Below, in pieces: positions 29,168-42,668 of a stretch of 64,000 bases of DNA. Source of the stretch: Agromyces ramosus (GTDB lineage Bacteria; Actinomycetota; Actinomycetes; Actinomycetales; Microbacteriaceae); contig NZ_JAUSYY010000001.1 in the NCBI RefSeq assembly GCF_030817175.1, forward strand, positions 1 to 64,000. The letters are read 5' to 3'. Positions within the stretch are counted from its first letter, which is position 1; each line of letters opens with the position of its first letter. The notes under the pieces were generated by a model. That model searched no databases and had not been told where the DNA came from. It was given only the letters and a program-made list of their open reading frames with translations. The translations under genes and the position numbers were made by a program.

Positions 29168-30667
29168 TCGAGCCGGGTCCGCCGTCGCGGTCGGCGGCGA
29201 CAGCGGGTCGAGCTTGCGCAGCAGGGCGATGAACATGGCGTCGGTGCCGTGGCGATGGGGCCACAGCTGCACCGTCTGGCCGTCGCCGGGGAGATCGAGC
29301 GGATGCCGCGACACCTCCTGCACGACGGCGCGCGTGTCGAGCTGTTCCACGCGTCCGGCCCACCGTTCGAGCCCTGCACCGAGAGTGCCCTGTGTCTCGG
29401 CCGTGTGCGGCGAGCACGTGATGTACGCCAGGATGCCGCCGGGCGCGAGCGCGCCGACGGCAGCGTCGAGGAGCTCGCCCTGGAGCTTCGTGAGCTCCGC
29501 GACATCCGACGGCATCTTGCGCCACCGTGCCTCGGGCCGACGCCGCAGGGCGCCGAGGCCGGTGCACGGCGCATCGAGGAGGATGCGGTCGAACCCGCCG
29601 GGCGCCCCGAGCGCGGCGAGGTCGAGCTCCCGGCCGTCGGCCACTCGCACGTCGACGTCGACGGGCACCCCCGCGACGGCGGCGCGCACGAGGTCGGCGC
29701 GGGCGGGCACCATCTCATTCGCGACGAGCCGTGCGCCGACCGTGAGCGCCTCGGCGGCGAGGAGCGCCGTCTTGCCGCCGGGCCCGGCGCAGAGGTCGAG
29801 CCACTGCTCGCCGTCGTGAACCGGCACAGCCCGGCTGAGCGCGAGCGCCGCGAGCTGCGACCCTTCGTCTTGAACGCGGACGCGGCCGTCAGAGGCCTCC
29901 GCCGTGGCGATCGGATCGTCGGCGACGCCGCCCACGGGCGAGAAGCGATCGGGCGCGAACCCCGGAATCTCCGCCTCGTCGACCCCGAGACCCGGCAACA
30001 CCGCGAGGTTCACGCGCGGCGCGGCGTTGTCGGCGTCGAGGAGCGCCTCGAGCTCGTCAGCGCGGCCCTCGCGGGCCAGCGCGGTGCGGAACGCCCGCAC
30101 GATCCACGTCGGATGGCTCGTGACCCGGGCGAGCCGGTCGTCGACGTTGCGGGCACCGTCGGCGACGAGCACGCGCCACGCCTCGGGCGAGGTGCGTGAG
30201 ACCGTGCGCAGCACCGCGTTCGCGAATCCCGCCGCCTTCGGGGCGACCCGTCGCGCGAGTGCGACCTGCTCGTAGACGGCGGCGTGCGTCGGCACACGGG
30301 TGGCAAGCAGCTGGTGCACCCCGAGTCGCAGGACGTCGAGGATCGCGGCGTCGATCGCCGTGGTCGCGCGCCCGGCGGCGATCTCGATGACGCGATCGTA
30401 GAAGCCCTGCATGCGCAGCGTTCCATAGGTCAGCTCGGTCGCGAAGGCCGCATCGGACCGACTGAGCCTGGCACGGCCGAGTCGCACCGGCAGGAGGAGG
30501 TTCGCGTACGCCTCGTCGGAGCGCACCGCCTCGAGCACCTCGAAGGCGATCAGCCGGGCGTCGGAGACCCGATCCGCTCCCCCGGCCTGCGGCTCGCGGC
30601 TCGCGTTGCCGGATCGTGCGCCACTCTCGCGCCGGTCGCGGCCCTCACCGCCGGTGCCGCGGCTCAT
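29165..30667 (-). CDS. rsmB: 16S rRNA (cytosine-5)-methyltransferase, RsmB/NOP family
   Basis: SAM-dependent rRNA m5C methyltransferase (m5C967 in the RsmB family). 500 residues: a Gly/Arg-rich N-terminal tail (1-38), a NusB-like RNA-binding domain (about 40-165) and a Rossmann methyltransferase domain. The SAM site is LDLCAGPGGKTALLA, and the two functional cysteines are in DAPCTGLGALRRRPEARW and YITCSPHTAE. The ATG at 30667 overlaps the fmt stop (ATGA). Confidence 0.95.
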   Translation of the reverse strand: MSRGTGGEGRDRRESGARSGNASREPQAGGADRVSDARLIAFEVLEAVRSDEAYANLLLPVRLGRARLSRSDAAFATELTYGTLRMQGFYDRVIEIAAGRATTAIDAAILDVLRLGVHQLLATRVPTHAAVYEQVALARRVAPKAAGFANAVLRTVSRTSPEAWRVLVADGARNVDDRLARVTSHPTWIVRAFRTALAREGRADELEALLDADNAAPRVNLAVLPGLGVDEAEIPGFAPDRFSPVGGVADDPIATAEASDGRVRVQDEGSQLAALALSRAVPVHDGEQWLDLCAGPGGKTALLAAEALTVGARLVANEMVPARADLVRAAVAGVPVDVDVRVADGRELDLAALGAPGGFDRILLDAPCTGLGALRRRPEARWRKMPSDVAELTKLQGELLDAAVGALAPGGILAYITCSPHTAETQGTLGAGLERWAGRVEQLDTRAVVQEVSRHPLDLPGDGQTVQLWPHRHGTDAMFIALLRKLDPLSPPTATADPAR

Positions 30668-31596
30668 CGCACGACCGCCGCGGCTCGTGCGGCGCCCCGC
30701 CACCAGTCGGCTGCATCCATGGCCGTGCGGCCCGCGGGCTGCACGCGCCGCAGCTCCAACGGGGCGGTTCCGGTGCCGATCAGCAGTCGGCCACCGGCGA
30801 GGGCGATCCCGCCGGGCTCGAGCGCGGGGACATCCGACGGTGCGGCCTCGGCGAGGTCGAGGACCTTGAGGCGATCGTCGCCGATGGTCGTCCACGCACC
30901 GGGCTCGGGCGTCACACCCCGGAAGCGAGACCGCACCTCGTGCGCGGGCCGCCGCCAGTCGAGCCGTGCGTCGTCGATCGTGAGCTTCGGGGCGAGGCTC
31001 GGGTCGCCGGTCTGGGGTTCCGCGTGCGCGGTGCCGGCCGCGATGGCGTCGACGACCTCGGCCACGAGATCTGCACCCGAGGCGGCGAGGGCGGCGAGCA
31101 GGTCTTCGGCGGTGTCGGCCTCATCGATCGGGTGGGAGACGGTCGCGAAGACGTCGCCGGCATCGAGTTGGGGCACGAGCTGGAACACGGATGCCCCGGT
31201 CACGGTGTCGCCCGCCATCAGGGCGTGCTGAACGGGCGCGGCGCCCCGCCACGCGGGCAGCAGCGAGAAGTGCAGGTTGATCCATCCGTGGCGGGGGGCC
31301 GACAGAAGCGGCTCCCGCACGAGCCCGCCGTAGGCGACGATGACGCCGAGATCGGGCCGGAGCGCCTCGATGGCCGCCGTCGCGTCGGCGTCGAGACGGC
31401 TCGCGGCGATCACCGGGATGCCCAGCCGATCGGCCGCCTCCGCGACCGGGGACGGCGTCAGGATGCGCTTGCGCCCGAGCGGGGCGGGCGGACGGGTGAC
31501 GACGCCGACGAGCGTGTGCCCGGTCTTCGCGAGTCGCTCGAGCGACGGAACGGCGGCGGCCGGAGTGCCGGCGAAGACGAGGCGGAGGTTCTGCAC
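30664..31596 (-). CDS. fmt: methionyl-tRNA formyltransferase
   Basis: Formylates initiator methionyl-tRNA using 10-formyl-tetrahydrofolate. 310 residues. The GTG at 31596 gives the family opening QNLRLVFAGTPAAAVPSL; longer upstream reading has no homology. The catalytic region INLHFSLLPAWRGAAPVQ is intact, followed by the C-terminal tRNA-binding domain. It lies 26 bases after priA and overlaps rsmB. No def (deformylase) gene is in between, unlike in many other bacteria. Confidence 0.96.
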   Translation of the reverse strand: MQNLRLVFAGTPAAAVPSLERLAKTGHTLVGVVTRPPAPLGRKRILTPSPVAEAADRLGIPVIAASRLDADATAAIEALRPDLGVIVAYGGLVREPLLSAPRHGWINLHFSLLPAWRGAAPVQHALMAGDTVTGASVFQLVPQLDAGDVFATVSHPIDEADTAEDLLAALAASGADLVAEVVDAIAAGTAHAEPQTGDPSLAPKLTIDDARLDWRRPAHEVRSRFRGVTPEPGAWTTIGDDRLKVLDLAEAAPSDVPALEPGGIALAGGRLLIGTGTAPLELRRVQPAGRTAMDAADWWRGAARAAAVVR

Positions 31597-31622
31597 ACTC
31601 CATTCTCGCCGACCCTGGACGG

Positions 31623-33581
31623 CTACGGCACCTCGGGGTCGTCGAAGCGAACGCGGAGGACCGCCGGCCGCTTCGGCGGGCGGCCGGCGACCGGCCTGCG
31701 CCGCTCGGTCGCGACCCGGATCATCTCGGCCCGAAGGGCCTTCGCGACCGCGGCGCCCGCGGCGAAGTCGAATCGCACGATGGCCCGGTCGAGGCCGTCG
31801 TCGACGCCCGTCGGTCCGAGTGCGTCGACGCCGTCGGCAGCGGCGCGAGCGGCCTCGATGGCCCGCTCGACCATGGCGGGCGCCGCGGTCACGCTCGCGA
31901 CGCGCACCGCGGGTGGGAAGCGGAGCGCACGGCGTGCCTCGAGCTCGGTGGCCGCCCAGTCGGGCTGCCGCCACGACGCGAGCGCGGTCGCGAGCGCGCC
32001 CGCCACGCCGACGAGGAACACCGGTGCGCCCGGGGCGGCCAGCGCCGCAGCATTCGACCACCAGCGCAGGCAGTCCTCCGCCACGCGGAGCGACTCTCGA
32101 AGGAGCATGCGCTCGCCGTCGAGGAGGAGCACCGCGCGGTAGCCGCCCTCGGCGATCGGCTCCGCACCGCGGGTGGCCACGACGAGTGCAGGTTCGGAGC
32201 CGACGCCGAGCACCGGGCGCTCGCCGTCGGAGAGGATGACGCGCGCGTTCGGGAACGCGCGACCGAGTTCTTCGGCTGTGCGGCTCGCACCGACCGTGGC
32301 GGCACGCAGCTTGGTGCCCTCGCACACCGGGCACTTCCAGGCGCTGCCGCTCGTGCCGCAGAGCGCGCATCGAGGATCGCCGCCCGACCGGGGCACGACG
32401 AGTGCGCCGCCGCAGGCAGCGCACCGGGCCGGCTCCCGGCACCGGTCGCACACGAGCAGCGGCGCATGGCCGGGCCTGGCGACCTGCACGAGCACCGGGC
32501 CGGTGCGAACGGCCTCCTGCGCCTGCCGCCACGCCGCCGAGGGGATGCGCGCCGACCCGGGCTCGGGCGACGATTGCTGCTCGGTCAGGATGACGCGCGG
32601 TCGCACATGGCGGCGAGCGGGGATCGCGTGCACCCAGCCGATCTCGACGAGACGCTCGACCTCGACGCTGCGCGTGTGGCCCAGGAAGAGCAGCGCCGCG
32701 CCGGACTGCTCGCCCCTGATGAGCGCCACGTCGCGGGGATGCACGCCCGGCGCGAGCTGCTCGTTCTGCAGTGAGTCGCCGTCGTCCCAGATCGCGATGA
32801 GCCCGAGCCGAGCGGCCGGCGCGTACACCGTCGAGCGGTTGCCGATCACGATCCGAGCGAGCGGCCCCGTCGCGTCGAGGAAGGCACGGAAGCGGTCGCC
32901 ACCCGATTGACGGGCATCGGTACGCAGCACGCGGCGCGAGTCGACGGATGCCGCGAGCGCGGCCTGCAATTGCTCCTGGTCGCGATAGTCGGGCACGATC
33001 AGCAGACTCGAACGGTCGGCGGCGAGGGCGTGCACCGCCGCTTGCGCGAGCGTCACGGCCCAGGCCCCGACCCACGTGCCGTCGGGGAGCCGGACCGGCC
33101 GCGGATCGGCGGCGAGCGACATCCGCTCGCCGTCGGCGATGCCCGCCTCGACGCGGCCGGCTTCGTAGCCGACGATGGGTGCGGGTGCGACGGGGAGTTC
33201 GCCCGCATCGGGCGTTGCAGCCCGCCATGCGCGTTCGACGCGCACGTAGCGGCTCGGGACCGCGAGACGGAGGATGTCGCTCGCGTTGCCCGCCGCCCGG
33301 TCGGCAGCCGCACGGACGAGTGCCCACACCTCGGCGGTGAGGATCGGCACCTCGGAGACGACGTCTTCGAGCTCGCTCAGGCGGCCCTCGTACTCGCTCG
33401 ACTCGGCGAGCTCGACGAGCCAGCCGTCGGCGATGCGGCCGCCGGATCGAATCGGCACGCGCACGCGCACCCCTGGCTGTGCAGCGTCGCGGAGCCGCGC
33501 CGGCACGGCGTAGTCGAATAACTGGTCGAGTTGCGGCAGCGGCGAGTCGACGAGGACCCTGGCGACGGGCCCGCCCGTCAC
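31623..33581 (-). CDS. priA: PriA-type primosomal protein N', helicase motifs degenerate
   Basis: Replication-restart protein family. 652 residues from the GTG one base after the metK stop. The DNA-binding N-terminus (VLVDSPLPQLDQLFDYAVP) and the zinc-binding cysteines (CDRCREPARCAACGG, CALCG, CPVCEG) are conserved. Walker A is missing: the place of GVTGSGKT is taken by VGAWAVTLAQAA, and the DEEH box reads IWDDGD. This matches other actinobacterial PriA proteins, which are thought to lack helicase activity and may act as DNA-binding or scaffold proteins only. Confidence 0.92.
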   Translation of the reverse strand: MTGGPVARVLVDSPLPQLDQLFDYAVPARLRDAAQPGVRVRVPIRSGGRIADGWLVELAESSEYEGRLSELEDVVSEVPILTAEVWALVRAAADRAAGNASDILRLAVPSRYVRVERAWRAATPDAGELPVAPAPIVGYEAGRVEAGIADGERMSLAADPRPVRLPDGTWVGAWAVTLAQAAVHALAADRSSLLIVPDYRDQEQLQAALAASVDSRRVLRTDARQSGGDRFRAFLDATGPLARIVIGNRSTVYAPAARLGLIAIWDDGDSLQNEQLAPGVHPRDVALIRGEQSGAALLFLGHTRSVEVERLVEIGWVHAIPARRHVRPRVILTEQQSSPEPGSARIPSAAWRQAQEAVRTGPVLVQVARPGHAPLLVCDRCREPARCAACGGALVVPRSGGDPRCALCGTSGSAWKCPVCEGTKLRAATVGASRTAEELGRAFPNARVILSDGERPVLGVGSEPALVVATRGAEPIAEGGYRAVLLLDGERMLLRESLRVAEDCLRWWSNAAALAAPGAPVFLVGVAGALATALASWRQPDWAATELEARRALRFPPAVRVASVTAAPAMVERAIEAARAAADGVDALGPTGVDDGLDRAIVRFDFAAGAAVAKALRAEMIRVATERRRPVAGRPPKRPAVLRVRFDDPEVP

Positions 33582-33582
33582 G

Positions 33583-34776
33583 TCAGAGTCCGGAGGCCGT
33601 GCGGAGGTCGTCGACGCGGTCGAGCCGCTCCCACGTGAAGTCGGGCAGCTCGCGCCCGAAGTGCCCGTAGGTCGCCGTCTGCGCGTAGATCGGCCTGAGC
33701 AGGTCGAGGTCGCGGATGATCGCAGCCGGGCGCAGGTCGAAGACCTCCCGGATCGCGTCGATGATTCGGTCGTCGGTGAGGTGCCCCGTGCCGAAGGTCT
33801 CGACGTAGAGGCCGACGGGAGACGCCTTGCCGATCGCATACGCGACCTGGATCTCGAGGCGGTCGGCGAGACCCGCGGCGACCGCGTTCTTCGCCACCCA
33901 GCGCATGGCGTACGCCCCCGAACGGTCGACCTTCGACGGGTCCTTGCCGCTGAACGCGCCACCGCCGTGCCGGCTCGCACCACCATAGGTGTCGATGATG
34001 ATCTTGCGGCCCGTGAGCCCGGCGTCGCCCTGGGGACCGCCGATCTCGAACCGGCCCGTGGGGTTGATGAGCACCGCGAGCTCGGGTCGCGTGAGCTCGA
34101 CCGTGTCGAGGACCGGACGGATCACGAGCTCCTCCACCTCGGCGCGGAGCTGGTCGGTCGAGATGGCGGGTGAGTGCTGCGTCGACAGGACCACGGTCTC
34201 GATCGTCTTCGGCACCTGGCCGTCGTAGCCGACCGTGACCTGGGTCTTGCCGTCGGGGCGGAGGTAGTCGAGGTCCCCCTGCTTGCGCACTGCCGCGAGT
34301 CGCTCGGCGAGCCGGTGCGCCAGCCAGATCGGCACGGGCATGAGCTCGGGCGTCTCGCGCGTGGCGTAGCCGAACATGATGCCCTGGTCGCCGGCGCCCT
34401 GGAGGTCGAGCGCGTCTTCACTGGCGCGCTCGCGCGCCTCGAAGGCATGGTCGACTCCCTGCGCGATGTCGGGAGACTGGCCGCCGATCGAGAGCGAGAC
34501 GCCGCAGGAGCGGCCGTCGAACCACACGTCGGAGGAGTTGTAGCCGATGGCGGTGATGCGCTCGCGAACGATCGCCGGGATCTCGACGTATCCCGAGGTG
34601 GTCACCTCACCGGCCACGTGCACGAGTCCGGTCGTGACGAGCGTCTCGACGGCGACCCGGCTGTGCGGGTCGACGGTGAGCAGCGCGTCGAGGATCGTGT
34701 CGGAGACCTGGTCGCAGATCTTGTCGGGGTGCCCTTCGGTGACGGACTCGGAGGTGAACAGGCGGAGGGCGCTCAT
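33583..34776 (-). CDS. metK: S-adenosylmethionine synthetase
   Basis: Makes SAM from methionine and ATP. 397 residues, full length. [18 protein letters not shown] at the start, the signature [12 protein letters not shown] and the phosphate-binding [17 protein letters not shown] are all present. Start overlaps the coaBC stop by 4 bases. No SAM riboswitch is seen, as the gene is embedded in an operon. Confidence 0.98.
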   Translation of the reverse strand: MSALRLFTSESVTEGHPDKICDQVSDTILDALLTVDPHSRVAVETLVTTGLVHVAGEVTTSGYVEIPAIVRERITAIGYNSSDVWFDGRSCGVSLSIGGQSPDIAQGVDHAFEARERASEDALDLQGAGDQGIMFGYATRETPELMPVPIWLAHRLAERLAAVRKQGDLDYLRPDGKTQVTVGYDGQVPKTIETVVLSTQHSPAISTDQLRAEVEELVIRPVLDTVELTRPELAVLINPTGRFEIGGPQGDAGLTGRKIIIDTYGGASRHGGGAFSGKDPSKVDRSGAYAMRWVAKNAVAAGLADRLEIQVAYAIGKASPVGLYVETFGTGHLTDDRIIDAIREVFDLRPAAIIRDLDLLRPIYAQTATYGHFGRELPDFTWERLDRVDDLRTASGL

Positions 34777-36053
34777 GTGTTCTCGTGTTCCTTCGTGGTC
34801 GTCGCGGCCTTCGCCGCGGTCGTCGCGTCGGCGACAACCACATCGAGGATCGCGTGCGCCACCGACAGTTTGCTTCCGTGCGCTCGGGCGACGATCTCGC
34901 CACCGGTGCCGATGATGACGACCGCGTTCTCGTCGGTCGCGAAGCCCTCGTGCCACCCGACGCGGTTCACCACGAGCAGGTCGGCGCCCTTCGCATCGAG
35001 CTTGGCACGCCCGAGCTCCAGCAATCGACCTTCGTCGGCCTCGGTCTCGGCGGCGAAGCCGACGAGCACCGTGCTTCCGTGCGGGGCGTGGCCGAGCTCC
35101 GCGAGGATGTCGGGATTGCGCACGAGCTCGAGCGTGAGGCCGGCATCTGACCGGTCTTTCTTGATCTTGCCCGCGCTGACGCTCGCCGGCCGGTAGTCGG
35201 CGACCGCGGCGGCCATGATCACGACGTCGGCACCGTGGGCGGCGTCGACGACGGCGTCGCGCAACTCGAGGGCGGTCGACACTCGGCGGATGTCGCATCC
35301 GTCGGGCTCGGCAACCTCGAGGTTCGCCGCGATGAGCGTCACGTCCGCGCCGCGCTGGCGGGCGGCCGAGGCGATGGCGATGCCCTGCTTGCCGCTCGAG
35401 CGATTGCCGAGGAACCGCACGGGGTCGAGCGGTTCGCGGGTGCCGCCCGCCGAGACCACGACCCGACGCCCGCTGAGGTCCTGAGCCGGCGCACCCGTGC
35501 CGTACGTGCCCGCTGCCACGTCGCCTGCGCGTGCCAGTGCCGCCTCGACGATCGCGTCGGGCTCCTCCATGCGGCCGGGGCCGCTGTCGGCGCCCGTGAG
35601 CTGGCCGATGGCCGGGCCGACGATCGTGACGCCTCGCGCGCGGAGCGTCTCGATGTTCGCCTGGGTCGCCGGATGACGCCACATCTCGGTGTGCATGGCC
35701 GGTGCGATGACGAGGGGCGCCTCGCTCGCGAGCACGGTGTTGCCGAGGAGGTCGTCGGCGAGCCCGGCCGCGAGCTTCGCGATCGAGTTCGCCGTGGCCG
35801 GCGCGATGACGATGAGGTCGGCCGCTTGCCCGATGGCGACGTGCCGCACTTCGGCGACGCCCTCGTAGAGCTCGGTGTGCACCGGATTCCGCGAGATCGC
35901 CTCGAGGGTCGGCCGCCCGACGAATCGCAGCGCACCCTCGGTGGGGAGCACATGCACGTCGTGGCCTGCGAGCACGAGGGCGCGCACGACGCCGACGGCC
36001 TTGTACGCGGCGATGCCGCCGGTGATGCCGACGACGATGTTGAGGGGCTTCAC
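34773..36053 (-). CDS. coaBC: bifunctional phosphopantothenoylcysteine decarboxylase / phosphopantothenate-cysteine ligase
   Basis: Two steps of CoA synthesis in one protein of 426 residues. The FMN-dependent CoaC half (1-185) has [12 protein letters not shown], the catalytic His in [12 protein letters not shown] and PAMHTEMW in place of the commoner PAMN. The CoaB half starts at about residue 195 with [18 protein letters not shown] and contains the dimer-interface NRSSGKQG and [10 protein letters not shown] Thr/Lys-rich tail ends the protein. The GTG start follows rpoZ by 13 bases with GAGGG as ribosome binding site. Confidence 0.96.
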   Translation of the reverse strand: MKPLNIVVGITGGIAAYKAVGVVRALVLAGHDVHVLPTEGALRFVGRPTLEAISRNPVHTELYEGVAEVRHVAIGQAADLIVIAPATANSIAKLAAGLADDLLGNTVLASEAPLVIAPAMHTEMWRHPATQANIETLRARGVTIVGPAIGQLTGADSGPGRMEEPDAIVEAALARAGDVAAGTYGTGAPAQDLSGRRVVVSAGGTREPLDPVRFLGNRSSGKQGIAIASAARQRGADVTLIAANLEVAEPDGCDIRRVSTALELRDAVVDAAHGADVVIMAAAVADYRPASVSAGKIKKDRSDAGLTLELVRNPDILAELGHAPHGSTVLVGFAAETEADEGRLLELGRAKLDAKGADLLVVNRVGWHEGFATDENAVVIIGTGGEIVARAHGSKLSVAHAILDVVVADATTAAKAATTTKEHENT

Positions 36054-36066
36054 GCGGCCCTCAGGT

Positions 36067-36324
36067 TCATTCGCCGGTGGGGCGGAGCCGGAGCTTGTCC
36101 TCGTTGATCTCGTGGAGCGCGACCGAGAGGGGCTTGTCGTCGATCGAGGAATCGACGAGGGGGCCGACGTTGTCGAACAGGCTGCCTTCGTGCAGGTCGG
36201 CGTAGTAGTCGTTGATCTGGCGTGCGCGCTTGGACGCGAAGATGACCAACTGGTACTTCGAGTCGACCTTGGAGAGCAGGTCGTCGATGGGCGGATCGAT
36301 GATGCCGGACAGCTTCTCAGCCAT
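36067..36324 (-). CDS. rpoZ: RNA polymerase omega subunit
   Basis: Small subunit that helps assembly of the beta-prime subunit. 85 residues with the conserved core [29 protein letters not shown] lies 7 bases before the ATG. Located between gmk and coaBC as in most actinobacteria. Confidence 0.95.
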   Translation of the reverse strand: MAEKLSGIIDPPIDDLLSKVDSKYQLVIFASKRARQINDYYADLHEGSLFDNVGPLVDSSIDDKPLSVALHEINEDKLRLRPTGE

Positions 36325-36387
36325 GGAATGACTCCTTGATCGTGGGGTGCGCGCGCCTGGTGCGCGAAAAATCGTGGCGAGGGCAGC

Positions 36388-37302
36388 TCAACGCCGACCC
36401 TTGCGAGGTCTCATCAAGTCTACGACCTTCTGCGCCGCCTCGCCGACCTCGTGGTTCACGACCTGGTGATCGAACTCGTCGACGGCGGCGAGCTCGACCT
36501 TCGCGGTCTCGAGACGCCGTTGCTGTTCTGCCGGACTCTCGGTGCCGCGACCCACGAGCCGGCGCACCAGTTCGTCCCAGGTCGGGGGCAACAGGAAGAC
36601 GAGCGTGGCGTCGGGCATCGCCCGGCGTACCGACCGCGCACCCTGGATGTCGATCTCGAGCAGCACGCTGTCGCCGGCGGCGATCGCCTCCTCGACGGGC
36701 CGCCGGGGCGTCCCGTACCGGTGCGCATTGTGCACGGTCGCCCACTCGAGCAATTCGCCCGCCTCGACCATGCGGTCGAACTCGGCGTCGCCCACGAAGT
36801 AGTAGCTCTCGCCCTCGACCTCGCCCGGACGGGGCGCGCGCGTCGTCGCCGAGACCGAGAGTCGCACATCGGGATGGTGGCGGCGGATGTACGACGCGAC
36901 CGTGCCCTTGCCGACCGCCGTCGGGCCGGCGAGCACCACGAGCCGGTCGCCGGTGCCGCCGTGGGAGGCGACCCAGTCGGCCACGAACTCGCGCAACCGC
37001 CGTCGTTGCAGGCGTCCGAGGCCGCCGAGGCGCTTGGACGTGGAGATCTCGAGGTCCTGCATGATGCGGGCCGACTTCGTCTGCCCGATCGCCGGGATGG
37101 ACGTGAGGAACTCCGTGACCCGCAGGCGGCCCTCGACGCCCTCTGGCGCTTCGAACGCCTCACGCAGCACATCGAGCGGGCTGCGCGTGCCGTTCGCGAT
37201 CTCGGCCTTCACGGCCGCCCGGGCGCGTCGGGCGGCGACCGCGGCTCGGGATGCCGCGACCCGGTCGACCTCGGGGGGTGACGTCTTCACCGCGTCAGAC
37301 AC
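36388..37302 (-). CDS. gmk: guanylate kinase with an N-terminal integration-host-factor (mIHF-like) domain
   Basis: Phosphorylates GMP to GDP. 304 residues, about 100 longer than normal Gmk. Residues 118-304 are the kinase: P-loop AGPTAVGKGT, SVSATTRAPRPGEVEG and EIDIQGARSVRRAMP. Residues about 15-108 (RAAVAARRARAAVKAEI ... VTEFLTSIPAIGQTKSARIM ... LGGLGRLQRRRLREF) match mIHF, the actinobacterial nucleoid protein normally encoded by a separate gene next to gmk (Rv1388-Rv1389 in M. tuberculosis). Here the two are in one open frame. The GTG start overlaps the pyrF end by 8 bases; another GTG lies four codons in. Confidence 0.95.
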   Translation of the reverse strand: MSDAVKTSPPEVDRVAASRAAVAARRARAAVKAEIANGTRSPLDVLREAFEAPEGVEGRLRVTEFLTSIPAIGQTKSARIMQDLEISTSKRLGGLGRLQRRRLREFVADWVASHGGTGDRLVVLAGPTAVGKGTVASYIRRHHPDVRLSVSATTRAPRPGEVEGESYYFVGDAEFDRMVEAGELLEWATVHNAHRYGTPRRPVEEAIAAGDSVLLEIDIQGARSVRRAMPDATLVFLLPPTWDELVRRLVGRGTESPAEQQRRLETAKVELAAVDEFDHQVVNHEVGEAAQKVVDLMRPRKGRR

Positions 37303-38169
37303 CGACTGCTCCGACCTGGTCGGCGCGGCGGGCGATCGCGTCGGCGATGCCGTCGGGACCGGCGGCGAGGATCGACCGGGACTCGCTCACGATGACACCC
37401 GCGGCCAGCGATCCGTAGATCAGCCGCAGATCGGACAGCTCGCCGCCCTGGTGACCGAAGCCCGGTGCGAGCACCGGGAGCCCGGGACGCGGCGGTTCGG
37501 AGTTCGTGTCGATGCCCGCGAGGGCGAGGTCGGTGGTGGCGCCGAGCACGACGCCGGCCGAGCCGAGCGCGCGCGTCGAGGCATCCGCTCGCCCCTGGTT
37601 CCAGGCGACCACGCCGGAGGTGATCGCGCCGGCGACGGTGGAGCCCGCCCGGCTCGACTGCTGCAGGACGGCCCGCTGGATCGCGCTCGCCTCGGGATTC
37701 GAGGTGGCGGCGAGCACGAAGACGCCCTTGCCCGCCTCCTCGGCCGCGACCATGACCTGCTCGATCGATCCGAGGCCCTGGTAGGCGCTGATCGTCATCG
37801 CGTCGGCCTCGAGGCTCGAGCCCGGGCGAAGCCAGGCGTCGCCGTAGGCTTCGACGCTCGAGCCGATGTCGCCGCGCTTCACGTCGGCGATGACGAGGAG
37901 GCCTGCGTCGCGGGCCTCGCCCATGATGCGCTCGAGCGCCGCATAGCCGGCTGCGCCGTGCCGTTCGAAGAACGCTACTTGCGGCTTGACGATGCCGACC
38001 CGGTCGGCCGCAGCCTCGACGGCGCGGAGGCCGAACTCGCGCACGCCCTCGGCGGAGTCGGGCTGGCCCCACTCCGCAAGGAGCGACGCATGCGGGTCGA
38101 TGCCGACGCAGAGCCGACCGTAGGCGGCGAAGACGGCCTCGAGTCGGTCGCCGAAGGGAACGGGCTCGC

Positions 38170-38173
<4 letters not shown>
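37295..38173 (-). CDS. pyrF: orotidine 5'-phosphate decarboxylase (type 2)
   Basis: Last step of UMP synthesis. 292 residues, the longer actinobacterial form. [16 protein letters not shown] near the N-terminus and the catalytic [13 protein letters not shown] (Lys-Asp pair) are present, as is [11 protein letters not shown]. The ATG overlaps the carB stop by 4 bases. Confidence 0.97.
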
Positions 38174-41456
<3,283 letters not shown>

Positions 41457-41457
<1 letters not shown>

Positions 41458-42668
41458 CAGGCGTTGGTCTCCTTGTTCGCGACGACCATCTCGCGGAATC
41501 GGTCGAAGAGGTAGTTGGCGTCGTGCGGGCCAGCGGCCGACTCGGGGTGGTACTGCACGGAGAACGCCGGGATGTCGAGGCAGTTGAGGCCCTCGACGAC
41601 GTTGTCGTTGAGGTCGTAGTGGCTCACCTCGACCCGCCCGAAGCCCTCGGACGATTCGCTCACGCGGTCGATCGGCGCGTCGACGGCGAAGCCATGGTTG
41701 TGCGAGGTGATCTCGACGCGGCCGGTGGCCTTGTCGAGCACGGGCTGGTTGATGCCGCGGTGTCCGAACGTCAGCTTGTAGGTGCCGAAGCCCAGGGCTC
41801 GCGCGAGCAGCTGGTTGCCGAAGCAGATGCCGAAGTAGGGCAGGCCCTCGCGCAGGGTGGTGCGGAGCAGGTCGACATGGCGGTCGGATGCCCCGGGATC
41901 GCCCGGTCCGTTCGAGAAGAAGAGCGCGTCGGGCGACATCGCGAGCACCTCCTCGGCCGTGATCGACTGCGGCACGACGTGCACGTCGAATCCGCGCTCG
42001 GCGAGGTACTTCAGGGTCGACGTCTTCACACCGAGGTCGAGGACGACGACGGAGCCGACCCGCTCACCCTCGGCGGGCAGCGTGTACGCCTCGGTCGTCG
42101 AGACGGTGCCCGAGAGGTTCAGTCCCGCCATCTCGGCGCCCCCGCGCACCAAGTCGAGCTGCTCGCCCGCCGACAGCAGGGCGTCGTCACCCGAGAAGAT
42201 GCCGGAGCGCATCGCACCGGCCGAACGCAGGTGCCGCGTGACGGCGCGTGTGTCGATGCCGCTGATGCCCACGATGCCGGCCTCGGCGAGATCGTCATCG
42301 AGGCTCCGCTGCGAGCGGAAGTTCGAGACGACGCGCGAGGGGTCGCGCACGATGAATCCGGCGACCCAGATGCGGGCGGACTCCATGTCCTCGTCGTTCA
42401 TGCCGGTGTTGCCGATGTGCGGCGCGGTCATCATGACGATCTGGCCCGCGTAGGACGGGTCGGTGAGCGTCTCTTGATAACCCGTCATGCCCGTAGCGAA
42501 CACGGCCTCGCCGAGCGTGCGCCCGCGGGCGCCGTAAGCGCGGCCGTCGTAGCGGCGTCCGTCTTCGAGGACGAGCACGGCGGGTTCGCTCGTGCGGCGG
42601 TCGGCGGATGCCCCCGCGGTCTCAGTCATCCCGATGGACTCAGTCATCTGTGTTGGGGTCTCAGTCAT
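41457..42668 (-). CDS. carA: carbamoyl phosphate synthase small (glutaminase) subunit
   Basis: Hydrolyses glutamine and feeds ammonia to CarB. About 403 residues. Class I amidotransferase triad in [14 protein letters not shown] (Cys) and [13 protein letters not shown] (His-Glu). The N-terminus carries three in-frame ATGACTGAG copies (42668, 42647, 42629), giving possible proteins [13 protein letters not shown] and MTETAG. I take 42668 because GAGG sits 6 bases upstream; the others have no clear ribosome binding site. It overlaps the previous gene by 8 bases. Confidence 0.96.

Noticed and set aside
34777..36066. SAM riboswitch before metK
   Set aside because: metK overlaps the coaBC coding sequence by 4 bases and no leader exists.
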